DNA of 35,470 bases from Bacteroidota bacterium (GTDB lineage: Bacteria; Bacteroidota; Bacteroidia; Chitinophagales; Chitinophagaceae), in contig JAFDYE010000110.1 in NCBI GenBank assembly GCA_018267585.1, positions 1 to 35,470 on the forward strand, given 5' to 3'. The translations under genes were made by a program, and so were the position numbers. Position 1 is the stretch's first letter. Every line of letters starts with the position of its first letter. Shown one piece after another: positions 8,162-16,744 of this stretch. The notes under the pieces were generated by a model, which was not told where the DNA came from, did no database searches, and saw nothing but the letters and a program-made list of their open reading frames with translations.

Positions 8162-10210
8162 CTATTTTAATTCAATAAATTCCGGTTCATACGGCGGTAG
8201 CACGAACCGTTCCGTATAATTTCTCTCCGATAGAATGCCCCTGGCAGCCCGGTTGACCTTTATTTCTTTCGGATCACCGCTGACATTGAGATAGAGCACG
8301 TGATCCTTGTCGATCTGCCGGGCCATGACGCCCGCCGGAACCTCAGGACCCTTTTGAAGGGAAAGCTCGCTGATCAGTTGGTCCACAAGCGGCCCCAATA
8401 CCTCTCCCCTGGCGGGAAGCCCCACATAGATGGCCCTGCCCTTGCCATAGCGGTTGGACGTTATGATCGGATAGTCCTTGTCCAGACTGGTTAGCTTCCC
8501 CAACACTTCCGCACCGGCTGGCTCGACAACCTCGAAATACGCAGCTTCCGTGGCGATACGCTTCCCATCGTACAGGCATTCCAGTTTCTTTCCCGTCTCC
8601 TTGGTCCTGGAAACCTCATTCATGGCCGACGTCTCTTCATAATGCGCTACCCGGATCCCGAAAACATCGCTCAATAGTCCCGGATGCCGCGACGCATAGA
8701 CTTTCCCTGTTCCGTCAACAACCGCCGTATTCCCCGTCATCACCACCGTCCCTCCGTTGTTCACAAAATCCCGGACCCGCGCGGCAGTCGGTTCATCCAT
8801 CACGGAAAGGCCTGGCAGGAACAGCAGCTTGTAGTTCAACGGGCTCCTCGCCACGTCGATCACGCGGGCATCCATATTCCGGTAGGCAAATAGATCAAAA
8901 CAGGTCTGCAGCTGCTGCTGGTGTTGCTCGGTAAAATAACCACCCGCAATGACCGAAGGAAAGGAGAAGGCCAACCCAACCTCCGCCCGCTGCCTGTAAG
9001 GGAAATATTTTTCGATCTTCCTGAACTCCCCGGCAATCCTTTTATATTCGTCGTATTTTCGATTGGGCGTCCCGTCCCAATCCAGCATGCCTTCCAGGTA
9101 TTGCTCCTCTCCTCCGTGCATGCTTTGCCAGGTCCATCCGCACACCATCTGATTACCGTATAACAGCGTAGCATAGGCAGACTTGCGGATGGAATTGGGA
9201 ACCGCCGTCATGGTCGTGAACTCGGTACACCAAAAAGGCGTAACGCTTTCCATCTGTATCCTGGCCATCCCGAACAACGCGTCCATAATACCATAATTGG
9301 TCACCAGGGAAGGGCCGGGATAAAATCCACACCCTTCGCGCGTCATCTTTCCCGAATAGGCGATCGGCGAATAGTCGAAGAATTTCATGGGACTGTAATA
9401 CCAGGCATTGGTATTGACAAGGGCATGCGGCGCATTGGCGTTCACCTTATTGATCACTTTCATCAGAAAACCGCCGACCTCATCCGATATGAACCGCCGG
9501 AAATCCAGCACCCTTTCGGGAGCGCCGTTTATGTTCCCCGATACCGGCAACCCGATCTCCTGGAAATCACCTACCTTCCTCGACCATCGCTGACCCGCCC
9601 AGGCGGAATTCAGGCTGTCGACTCGGGAATATTTTCGTTTCAACCAGGTTATGAACCGCTGCCTGACCGACTCCGAATACGATATCGGGCCGTCTCCGGA
9701 CTCATTATCGATCCCGAAAGCCAGCAGGGCCGGATGACGCCCATAGTGCCGGGTCAGCGAGTCCGCATACCTCAAGGCATACCGCTGATAGTCAGGATCG
9801 CCGACATCCTCCATGTACCGATGGTTCGGATACTGCCTGTTCCCCTCCGCATCCGTGACATCGATAGACGGAAATTGGTGATGCAGCCATAGGGGCGCCG
9901 GCCGGACCGCGATATCCAGGATCACCTTGATTCCCGCCTCATCCATCCTATCCATCACCTTGTCGAACCACGCGAAATCAAAATGCCCGTCCGTCGGTTC
10001 ATAGCTGTCCCAGGCAAGATGCCCCATCCGGACAACCCTGAACCCCGCCTCCTTCATCAGCCGGATGTCCTGCGCGATCTTATCCATGTTCTTGTCATCG
10101 TGCGGATGATAGTTGGCCCCTACATATAAGGTCTGAGACCGTACAGCCGCCGCTGCCAGCAACATCAACCCCGCCACGAAACCAAAGATCCTAACTCGGT
10201 TACTCATCAT
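8162..10210 (-). CDS. GH42 beta-galactosidase
   Basis: 682 residues, the usual GH42 length, with a signal peptide ending at about residue 26 (AAVRSQ). The barrel starts VGANYHPHDD (30-39), a GH42 hallmark, and runs to about 400. The acid/base is E170 in FGIDNES and the nucleophile is E330 in FWCTEFTTM. A Rossmann-like beta-galactosidase trimerisation domain follows at about 408-600 (LLFLPGLSVMDE, VNNGGTVVMTGNTAVVD), then a small C-terminal beta domain. It should remove terminal beta-galactose from imported oligosaccharides in the periplasm. Two start codons lie in tandem (ATGATG at 10210). It begins only 6 bp after the SGBP stop, so it is firmly within the SusC-1 operon. With GH2 downstream, the operon encodes two presumptive beta-galactosidases. 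Confidence 0.93.
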   Translation of the reverse strand: MMSNRVRIFGFVAGLMLLAAAAVRSQTLYVGANYHPHDDKNMDKIAQDIRLMKEAGFRVVRMGHLAWDSYEPTDGHFDFAWFDKVMDRMDEAGIKVILDIAVRPAPLWLHHQFPSIDVTDAEGNRQYPNHRYMEDVGDPDYQRYALRYADSLTRHYGRHPALLAFGIDNESGDGPISYSESVRQRFITWLKRKYSRVDSLNSAWAGQRWSRKVGDFQEIGLPVSGNINGAPERVLDFRRFISDEVGGFLMKVINKVNANAPHALVNTNAWYYSPMKFFDYSPIAYSGKMTREGCGFYPGPSLVTNYGIMDALFGMARIQMESVTPFWCTEFTTMTAVPNSIRKSAYATLLYGNQMVCGWTWQSMHGGEEQYLEGMLDWDGTPNRKYDEYKRIAGEFRKIEKYFPYRQRAEVGLAFSFPSVIAGGYFTEQHQQQLQTCFDLFAYRNMDARVIDVARSPLNYKLLFLPGLSVMDEPTAARVRDFVNNGGTVVMTGNTAVVDGTGKVYASRHPGLLSDVFGIRVAHYEETSAMNEVSRTKETGKKLECLYDGKRIATEAAYFEVVEPAGAEVLGKLTSLDKDYPIITSNRYGKGRAIYVGLPARGEVLGPLVDQLISELSLQKGPEVPAGVMARQIDKDHVLYLNVSGDPKEIKVNRAARGILSERNYTERFVLPPYEPEFIELK

Positions 10211-10216
10211 ATTTAC

Positions 10217-11668
10217 CTATTTGATCTGTACTACTCTTAAATTATCAAAGGCAGCATAAAACCCCGTCGTCGTAGAAGAACTCGCATAGTTGTGGATATA
10301 CATCGTGCACGCACTGTTGCCCGACGCACCCAGCAGGTCGGCAAAACTCGCTATCGGAGCTCCCTTGCCATCTCCAAGCGTCGCGTCCTTGGATTTGAAC
10401 ATCCCGAAAGGGATCGTTACCGTCATCCACCCATGTGTCGAATATGCCGCTGTCCTGGTCGAAGACACTTGCCAGGGCTCCCATCGCGCGATATAGGTGC
10501 CCAACGAGCTCTGGATATCGATCGTTCCCCCATTCCAGCCGTTCGGAACGCTTACCTCGAACTTGAATGCCCAGTTACCTACCGCGTCGCCGAGATGCGC
10601 CGCCGGCACCCACTGCGCCGCATTTAAAAGAATGGCATAGCTGGAATAGGTATTCCCTTCGCCACCGGCAAGGATCCCCGTCTTCAGCACCATGTACTGA
10701 CTCGAATTACCGGGAAAATCCGCGTTGCCGCTGGTTAGGGTAGCGCCACCCCACCACTGCCAGTTGAAAACACCGCCCCATTCCCAGTTGGACAACGCAC
10801 CCGTCGCAATGTCATTCACATTGTATACGGTAGCCGTCGTACCGAATTTGGTCGTGACCGATACGGGCCCGGCGCCACTCAGCGCAGGCACTACAAAGCC
10901 AACCCAACTCCCATCGCCGGCGGATACAGTGGACGTAACATCGGCGCCCGCAAATGACAGCGACTGGATATTCTTGAGATAAGTTCCGAAGACATACACC
11001 GAATCACCCGGATTCGCATTCTCGTTGGATACACTGGTTATGGTGGGCGTAGCCACTATTTTGAAGTTGACCGTACCGCTCTTCGTAACGACCACTACCT
11101 GGTCGTTGCTCGTTTGCGCCGGCATGAGGAAGCCGAGAGAAGTTCCGTCGGCGCTCGAATGGAAAGAAGTTATTGCGGTACCCCCATATGAGAGCTGCTG
11201 AACCAGGACCAGGTTCGCGCCGGTAAGAAAGACAGAATCCCCCGGATTCGCAAACACATTGGATATCGCCGCTACAGTTGGCGCCGCCGGACCTAATTTG
11301 AACGGAAAGCTCGTCGACCCTGCCGCCGTCGTGTAGCTAACGGTATACAACTTTGTCGTATCCACCGACGAGAACAGGATGGCAGGTATCTGCACCACGG
11401 CGCTGCCCGGGGCGACCAGCGCGCTATTGAAGCCGGCCGCAACGCCATCGAACTCTATCCGCAATGGATTCTGTAGATTTTGCCCCGTGAGAACCACCCA
11501 CTGGCCATTGGCCACCAGACTCGTAAACACCGTATCATTGGGCGACGCGACATAATTTCGCACAGCGTTGATCACGGGAGGACTTCCGGCATTCTTTTTA
11601 CAGGCCGGCAACAGCCCCGCCACTAATAGCGCCGCAATGATCAGGCGGCAACAAAATATATTTTTCAT
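10217..11668 (-). CDS. Surface glycan-binding protein with TIG domains, SGBP-B-like
   Basis: 483 residues, lipoprotein signal with Cys23 in GLLPACKK. Three IPT/TIG Ig-like spacer domains are visible at about 33-125, 130-205 and 208-284; two of them open with the related strings NPGDSVFLTGANL and NPGDSVYVFGTYL. The C-terminal domain (about 293-483) is rich in aromatic residues (WEWGGVFNWQWWGG, 295-308; RWEPWQ, 395-400) and fits the glycan-binding domain of SGBP-B-type proteins, known from the B. ovatus xyloglucan locus. It would hold the polysaccharide at the cell surface next to SusCD-1. It follows SusD-1 by 25 bp, the usual SusE/F position. There is no catalytic domain. Direct evidence of the ligand is lacking. 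Confidence 0.85.
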   Translation of the reverse strand: MKNIFCCRLIIAALLVAGLLPACKKNAGSPPVINAVRNYVASPNDTVFTSLVANGQWVVLTGQNLQNPLRIEFDGVAAGFNSALVAPGSAVVQIPAILFSSVDTTKLYTVSYTTAAGSTSFPFKLGPAAPTVAAISNVFANPGDSVFLTGANLVLVQQLSYGGTAITSFHSSADGTSLGFLMPAQTSNDQVVVVTKSGTVNFKIVATPTITSVSNENANPGDSVYVFGTYLKNIQSLSFAGADVTSTVSAGDGSWVGFVVPALSGAGPVSVTTKFGTTATVYNVNDIATGALSNWEWGGVFNWQWWGGATLTSGNADFPGNSSQYMVLKTGILAGGEGNTYSSYAILLNAAQWVPAAHLGDAVGNWAFKFEVSVPNGWNGGTIDIQSSLGTYIARWEPWQVSSTRTAAYSTHGWMTVTIPFGMFKSKDATLGDGKGAPIASFADLLGASGNSACTMYIHNYASSSTTTGFYAAFDNLRVVQIK

Positions 11669-11693
11669 ACAACTTTGTTTTTTAGTAATTCAA

Positions 11694-13271
11694 TTAATAA
11701 TAGGGCACCGGCGGCTGGGCCAGCTTAGGATCCGACGTCAGTTCCGAAGACGGAATTTGCAGCGTAAAGGCGCTGATCGTTGCCGGTACGACACTGGGCG
11801 CGGCACTGGAATCCTTCGTGGCTATTCCCGTTGACGGATCATAAGAGAAAGTCATTCGGTATTGATTATTGATCATGCTGACTGCCTTTTGCGGATTGTA
11901 ATACGAAAGCCTCACCAGGTCCAGCCAATATTGGCCCTCAAAGGCAAATTCAAGTCTTCTTTCCGTAAGGATCGTGTCCGCATCCAGCATCGGCGCAGGG
12001 TCTACACCCGCCCTCGCCCGCACTTTGTTAAAATACAGCAGCGCATCGGGGTCCGTCGTGCTGGCATTATTTCCCAGGATCGCATCGGCATACACCAGGT
12101 ATACGTCGGCCAGCCGGAGAATGGAATTGTGCTCGACAGACGACCAGATATCCATCGTCGGTGCATTGTTGTCCTTCTCGTTGCCGATAATATGCTTTTT
12201 CATGCCTGACCCGGTTGCCTTGTAGCCGCCGCCCGCCGCATTGAGCTCGGGATAATAATCGCCGTTGAGCATGAACGAGGCTTTCCGTCTTACCGAATCC
12301 TTCCAGCTATAGTTCTTATAAAGGTCCCAGGTCGGCGCCAGGGGAACCCATGCACCCGACTTCTGCGGATTGATATCGCTGCTGGGTGAAAAGGTCAGCC
12401 AGTCGTTGCCATTGCCATAACCCACGCCGGCCGTCCACTGCAGGGCAAATAAGGATTCCGGGTTATCGTTGTACTGTGCCCTGAAAAGATTATAATAGCT
12501 GGCGAACAGCGACAATCCGCTGTTCCTGCACACACTGCCCGCATATTTTGCGGCGCTGTCCAGGAAGGCCTGGTTACGGCCCCCGCCATTCTGCCCCAGA
12601 CCCGCCACCATCAGATACACCTTAGCGAGCATCCCCTGCGCCGACCAGGTAGTTACCCGACCCGTCGCGTCCGTAGCCGGAAGATTCTGAGCCGAAAAAC
12701 TAAGGTCATTGATAACGAATTTGTAAACGTCCGTCAATGTATTCCTGTTTAGCAGCGGCTGCTTGATCAGCTTGGTATTGTCCTCCATGATCGGGACAGC
12801 GCCCCACAAGGCAGCCAGATGATAATAGGCTACCCCGCGAATAAACCTCGCCTCTCCGATAGCCGCATTCTTATCGGCCGCCGAAATAGTCGAAGCCGAC
12901 TGCTGCCGGACCGCATTGATAACTGTGTTACACTGCGCTATTACGTTGTAAAGTCCCGTCCAGCCGCTCGCCAGGATCCCATTCTGACCCGTGGTCGTAC
13001 GTGTATACAGCTGCACCAGGTCCCCATTATATCCGAAATAGGCATTGCCGCTCATTACATCCCCGAGCTGCAACAACGCCCCGTTATGAAATTGCCACCA
13101 GGGCGAACCGCCGTAAAGACTCGCCGTAGCCAGCCGCAGATCGGAAGTAGACTGATAAAAAGTTGTCGAACTGATCTGCGAGTTCGATGGACGCTCCAGG
13201 AAACTCCTTTTACATCCTGCTACCGCCGCCACAAGCGACAGTACCACAATTAATTTATTCGTTGCTCTCAT
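11694..13271 (-). CDS. SusD/RagB-family glycan-binding lipoprotein (SusD-1)
   Basis: 525 residues with a lipobox at VAAVAGC (Cys20). The N-terminal pattern FLERPSNSQIS, the TPR-like helices with VAYYHLAALWGAVPI, and the C-terminal SusD signature ERRLEFAFEGQYWLDLVR (437-454) identify the family. SusD proteins form a lid on the SusC transporter at the outer surface and help capture oligosaccharides. It is encoded 24 bp after SusC-1, as expected for a partner pair. The ligand, probably xyloglucan oligosaccharides, is inferred from the neighbouring enzymes. Confidence 0.95.
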   Translation of the reverse strand: MRATNKLIVVLSLVAAVAGCKRSFLERPSNSQISSTTFYQSTSDLRLATASLYGGSPWWQFHNGALLQLGDVMSGNAYFGYNGDLVQLYTRTTTGQNGILASGWTGLYNVIAQCNTVINAVRQQSASTISAADKNAAIGEARFIRGVAYYHLAALWGAVPIMEDNTKLIKQPLLNRNTLTDVYKFVINDLSFSAQNLPATDATGRVTTWSAQGMLAKVYLMVAGLGQNGGGRNQAFLDSAAKYAGSVCRNSGLSLFASYYNLFRAQYNDNPESLFALQWTAGVGYGNGNDWLTFSPSSDINPQKSGAWVPLAPTWDLYKNYSWKDSVRRKASFMLNGDYYPELNAAGGGYKATGSGMKKHIIGNEKDNNAPTMDIWSSVEHNSILRLADVYLVYADAILGNNASTTDPDALLYFNKVRARAGVDPAPMLDADTILTERRLEFAFEGQYWLDLVRLSYYNPQKAVSMINNQYRMTFSYDPSTGIATKDSSAAPSVVPATISAFTLQIPSSELTSDPKLAQPPVPYY

Positions 13272-13295
13272 ATTAATGCGCTTGATTGGTGATGG

Positions 13296-16200
13296 CTATT
13301 TAGCAAATGTGATATTGGCACCGATAGTGAACGTCCTCGACTGGGGATAGTACCCCTGGTCCCAGCCTGCCTGGAGAGGATTCCACGAACCGATCTCCGG
13401 GTCCATTCCCGAATAGTTGGTGATGATAAAGGCATTCGTCACCGTAGCGTACAGGCGGAACGACTGCAGGCGGGCCTTTGACAGGATACGCTCAGGCAAC
13501 CGGTACCCCAGCGTAATATTCTTACACCGGACAAAAGACCCGTCTTCAATAAAGAGATTGGAAGGGCGGTTATTACTATTCGTATTGTCATTCCGCAATC
13601 CTACGACATGCGTGTTTGGATTGGTGACATACACATTGTTGACATCGGACGCAGAACCATTAGGGTCTACCAGCGCGGTTCTCGCATAGTTCAGGACCGA
13701 CGAAAAGAAGTTGGTGTTGTTTTGAGCATTGGTCTGCGCTACCGCCAGCTCATTGAATACCTTGTTGCCGACACTGCCGCTGAAGAAGATATTCAGGTCG
13801 AAATTCTTATAGCTGAAGGTATTGTTGATGCCAAACTGGAATTTCGGGATGGGCGAACCCAAAAAGGTCTGGTCCTTTGTATCGATAACGCCGTCGCCAT
13901 TCAGATCCCTGAATTTCCGGTCGCCATACCAGATACCGCCGCCCGACGGAGAGATCGGATAGGGGTTTCCGCTCTGGTCGACAGGTAAGGCGTGCTTTTG
14001 AAAATCCGACGGCTTCGCAAAAATGCCATCGAAGATATAGCCATAGAATTCACCGATGGGCTGACCCACCACCGTCTTCTCGATAATATCGTTGATCACA
14101 TACGACTTCTGGCTTAGGTTAGCCTGGTCTCCGGCGCCCAAAGACACTACCCTGTTGACATTGCGGGATACCACAACATCGGATTTCCAGGTGAAATTCC
14201 GATAGTTCAAATTGGTAGAGCTGATCCTGAAGTCAAACCCTTTATTGGTGACAGCACCTACATTCACATATGGCGCCGCCATAGATCCGGGCGAATACCC
14301 GGCGGTAGTACCGGAGTACAGCGGCAACGGAACCTTTAACAAAAGCCCATCCGTTTTGCGGTAGTACCCATCGAATGAAAAGCTGATCCGGTTATTGAGG
14401 AATGATCCATCCACGCCCGCGTTATAATAGTTTGTTTTTTCCCATGTCACGTCGGGATTGGCCAGGTTGCTCTGGAATTGAGCGATACCCGACAATCCAT
14501 TCGCGACCGTAGAAAGCTGTGTGACAAAAGTATTGCCCGGGATGCCCTGGTTATTCGTCAACCCGTACCCGAGTCGCAGCTTCAATTCATTGATGACATT
14601 CACCGTCTTAAGGAACGCCTCGTTGTTGATCTTCCAAGCAAACGCTCCCGACCAGGTACTGACCCACCGGTTGTACGCCGGAAAATTGGATGATCCGTCA
14701 TCCCGGATATTACCGGTCAGAAGATACTTGTCGTTCCAGGAAAAATTGATCCGGCCGAACCAGGACTCCTGCGAAGAACCGAGGCCATTGTCGCCGGAGT
14801 TTTTCGCTGTGGTAGCGTCGCCCGCGTTGAGCGCCTGTACATTGTTGGCCGGGAAGTTCGACCTGCTGCCGAAGATATTTTCGTAATTGGACGACTGCGC
14901 TTCGTGCCCCGCCACCGTGTTGATACCGAAATGGTCGAAATTATGATTATACGTCAGGTAATTACGCAGTACGGCATAGATGTTCTGGCTATAATTCGAA
15001 GACCCGCTGTTCGTCCCGTTGACCAGCTTTCCAAAGGTATACGTCGGCGTAAAATTGTCCATCGTAGTGAAATCGAAATTGCCGGACACCTCATTTCGCA
15101 GCGCCAGGTCTTTGGTGAATTGGATTTCGGCATACGCGTTGCCGAACAGCTGATTTCTTTTCCGCTGATTCTTGATGAGCCGCGCAATCGCCACCGGGTT
15201 GGCGACCGGGTTCACCCAACCGCTGGTATTGGTAATACCGCCCCAGGTGCCGTCAGGATTTTTTACCGGAACATCGGGCGTAAGGTTCAGCGCCGAGTTG
15301 ATCACGCTGGCCGCGGTCGTGTTCACATTTTCGAAAATATGCGCCATCTGGAGGCTGGTCCCAACCTTTAGCCAGTTGGTCGTCTTGTTGTCCAGGTTCA
15401 GCCTAACGGAATAGCGCTGAAAATCCGAGCCGAGCGCCATACCCTGCTGCTCGAAATAGGAGCCCGACAGTAAATACTGTGTCCTGGCATCGCCACCGCT
15501 GACGGTAACCGTGTGGTTCATCTCCGGCGGCTTCCGGAATAGTTCTTTCTGCCAGTCGGTCCCCGCGCCAAGGTATTTCGGATTCGCAAATTCGGGCCTG
15601 ACATCGAAGCCCCATACCTGCGCCCGCGCGTTAATATAGGTTGCAAACTGCTGCAGGTTCATGGTAGGGAGCCTTTTGGGTATCTCCTGGAACCCGCCAT
15701 AAGCATCATAGCTGATCAGCGGCGCCCCCGCCTTACCTCTTTTCGTAGATATAACAACGACACCGTTGGTTGCCTGCGATCCGTAAATGGCCGTCGCAGA
15801 AGCATCTTTCAGTACATCGATCGTTTCTATCTCAGCAGGGTTGATCGAACCCAGCGGATTCGAGCCGTTGCCCGGATCGTTGACGGGAGGGATGATCACC
15901 CCGTCGATCACATACAGCGGGGAATTCGTTCCGCTGATAGAAGAGACTCCCCGGATCTGTATCGACACACCGCCGCCGGGCTGTCCCGAAACCTGCTGCA
16001 CCACAACACCCGCAACCTTCCCCTGCAGGGCCTGGTCAAAGGTCGCCGGCTGCGTCTTCATCAGCTCAGCCCCGGAAATAGAAGAAATGGATCCGGTCAC
16101 ATCCGGCCGGCGCACCTTGCCATACCCGATGACGACTACGTCATTCAGTTTGCTCCGGTCCTCCACCTCCAGCCGAATATTGACCATCGGACGGCTTCCC

Positions 16201-16490
16201 ACCCTGACCTCCCGGGGAGAATAGCCGACATAGCTGATGATTAATACATCGCCGCTTTTAGCATTCAGGCTGAACAGGCCGTCCTTGTCCGTCTGGACCC
16301 CGCCGGTACGCCCTCTGACCGTCACACTGGCCCCCTCGAGGGGTCTGTCGCCCGGCACGACCGTCACTTTTCCGGAAATTTTTTGGGAGACGGGCGGATT
16401 CTGTGCATATCCGCCGGAAGAGAAGAGAAAAAGGCTGAACAAGGCCATAAAAAGGCCGGTCAACCCTCGATTGAGATTTCGCTTTTTCAT
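13296..16490 (-). CDS. SusC/RagA-family TonB-dependent outer-membrane transporter (SusC-1)
   Basis: The ATG at 16490 gives 1064 residues beginning MKKRNLNRGL with a clear signal peptide (ends GGYAQ). The open frame continues upstream to a TTG at 16748, but that extension crosses the promoter and lacks a secretion signal at its start. The mature protein has a carboxypeptidase-D-like regulatory domain (ISGKVTVVPGDRPLEGASV), a TonB-box-like DVVVIGYG, the plug with VSGQPGGGVSIQIRG and SPLYVIDGV, then a large beta-barrel ending ANITFAK. It would import oligosaccharides across the outer membrane with SusD-1. It opens an operon that continues to the left edge, led by a 254-bp gap with a conserved promoter. 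Confidence 0.95.
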   Translation of the reverse strand: MKKRNLNRGLTGLFMALFSLFLFSSGGYAQNPPVSQKISGKVTVVPGDRPLEGASVTVRGRTGGVQTDKDGLFSLNAKSGDVLIISYVGYSPREVRVGSRPMVNIRLEVEDRSKLNDVVVIGYGKVRRPDVTGSISSISGAELMKTQPATFDQALQGKVAGVVVQQVSGQPGGGVSIQIRGVSSISGTNSPLYVIDGVIIPPVNDPGNGSNPLGSINPAEIETIDVLKDASATAIYGSQATNGVVVISTKRGKAGAPLISYDAYGGFQEIPKRLPTMNLQQFATYINARAQVWGFDVRPEFANPKYLGAGTDWQKELFRKPPEMNHTVTVSGGDARTQYLLSGSYFEQQGMALGSDFQRYSVRLNLDNKTTNWLKVGTSLQMAHIFENVNTTAASVINSALNLTPDVPVKNPDGTWGGITNTSGWVNPVANPVAIARLIKNQRKRNQLFGNAYAEIQFTKDLALRNEVSGNFDFTTMDNFTPTYTFGKLVNGTNSGSSNYSQNIYAVLRNYLTYNHNFDHFGINTVAGHEAQSSNYENIFGSRSNFPANNVQALNAGDATTAKNSGDNGLGSSQESWFGRINFSWNDKYLLTGNIRDDGSSNFPAYNRWVSTWSGAFAWKINNEAFLKTVNVINELKLRLGYGLTNNQGIPGNTFVTQLSTVANGLSGIAQFQSNLANPDVTWEKTNYYNAGVDGSFLNNRISFSFDGYYRKTDGLLLKVPLPLYSGTTAGYSPGSMAAPYVNVGAVTNKGFDFRISSTNLNYRNFTWKSDVVVSRNVNRVVSLGAGDQANLSQKSYVINDIIEKTVVGQPIGEFYGYIFDGIFAKPSDFQKHALPVDQSGNPYPISPSGGGIWYGDRKFRDLNGDGVIDTKDQTFLGSPIPKFQFGINNTFSYKNFDLNIFFSGSVGNKVFNELAVAQTNAQNNTNFFSSVLNYARTALVDPNGSASDVNNVYVTNPNTHVVGLRNDNTNSNNRPSNLFIEDGSFVRCKNITLGYRLPERILSKARLQSFRLYATVTNAFIITNYSGMDPEIGSWNPLQAGWDQGYYPQSRTFTIGANITFAK

Positions 16491-16559
16491 ATGCAATCGT
16501 CTTGGTTTTAACTTATAAGATCGATTCGCGGAATACCCGTCGATAATCCGCTTTCGATT

Positions 16560-16567
16560 CAAAAATA
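16560..16567 (-). promoter_or_regulatory. -7 promoter box of the SusC-1 operon
   Basis: On the minus strand this reads TATTTTTG, an exact match to the Bacteroidota -7 consensus TAnnTTTG. Transcription would start roughly 7 nt downstream, near 16553, leaving a leader of about 60 nt before the SusC-1 ATG. No good -33 TTTG was seen at the normal distance, which fits an activator-dependent promoter. The same 8-mer sits at the same distance from the conserved ATTTGCCGG in front of GH31. Confidence 0.6.
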
Positions 16568-16598
16568 ATTGGCTATGTCGATTGGCGGGGGAGTACGG

Positions 16599-16661
16599 CC
16601 GGCAAATCTTAGTGTGGAAATGTTCACCACAGGGGTACAATTCCGGTATTTCTGGGGTATC
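16599..16661 (-). promoter_or_regulatory. Putative HTCS operator upstream of SusC-1
   Basis: Read on the plus strand, GGGGTA occurs at 16632-16637 and again at 16654-16659, a direct repeat with 22-bp period separated by an AT-rich stretch containing AATTCCGGTATTT. On the promoter side, 24 bp away, lies CCGGCAAAT (16599-16607; ATTTGCCGG on the transcribed strand), and 31 bp further the -7 box. The whole arrangement recurs upstream of GH31 with identical 24- and 31-bp spacings. AraC-type DNA-binding domains, such as the C-terminus of the HTCS here, commonly bind direct repeats with about 21-22 bp period. Binding by that HTCS is inferred. Confidence 0.6.
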
Positions 16662-16744
16662 GTTCGTTAACCAGATGCATTTTACCCGACCCTCGGGCGT
16701 CCGGCGGACCGGCGCCCCCCGGAATGCGCGAAGGGAAGGATAGC
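16662..16744 (-). other. GC-rich inverted repeats after the thioredoxin gene
   Basis: Between the TlpA-like stop and the operator lie two adjacent small palindromes, CCCGAcccTCGGG (16685-16697) and GTCCGGCGGAC (16699-16709). They could form hairpins at the 3' end of the upstream transcript and slow polymerase. The stems are short and no U-tract follows on the transcribed strand (it continues TAAAATG), so a classical intrinsic terminator is not supported. Nothing else is visible in this stretch. Confidence 0.25.

Noticed and set aside
16685-16709. Intrinsic terminator after the thioredoxin gene
   Set aside because: Two short GC palindromes are present, but stems are about 5 bp and no U-tract follows on the transcribed strand, so only a weak hairpin region is recorded.
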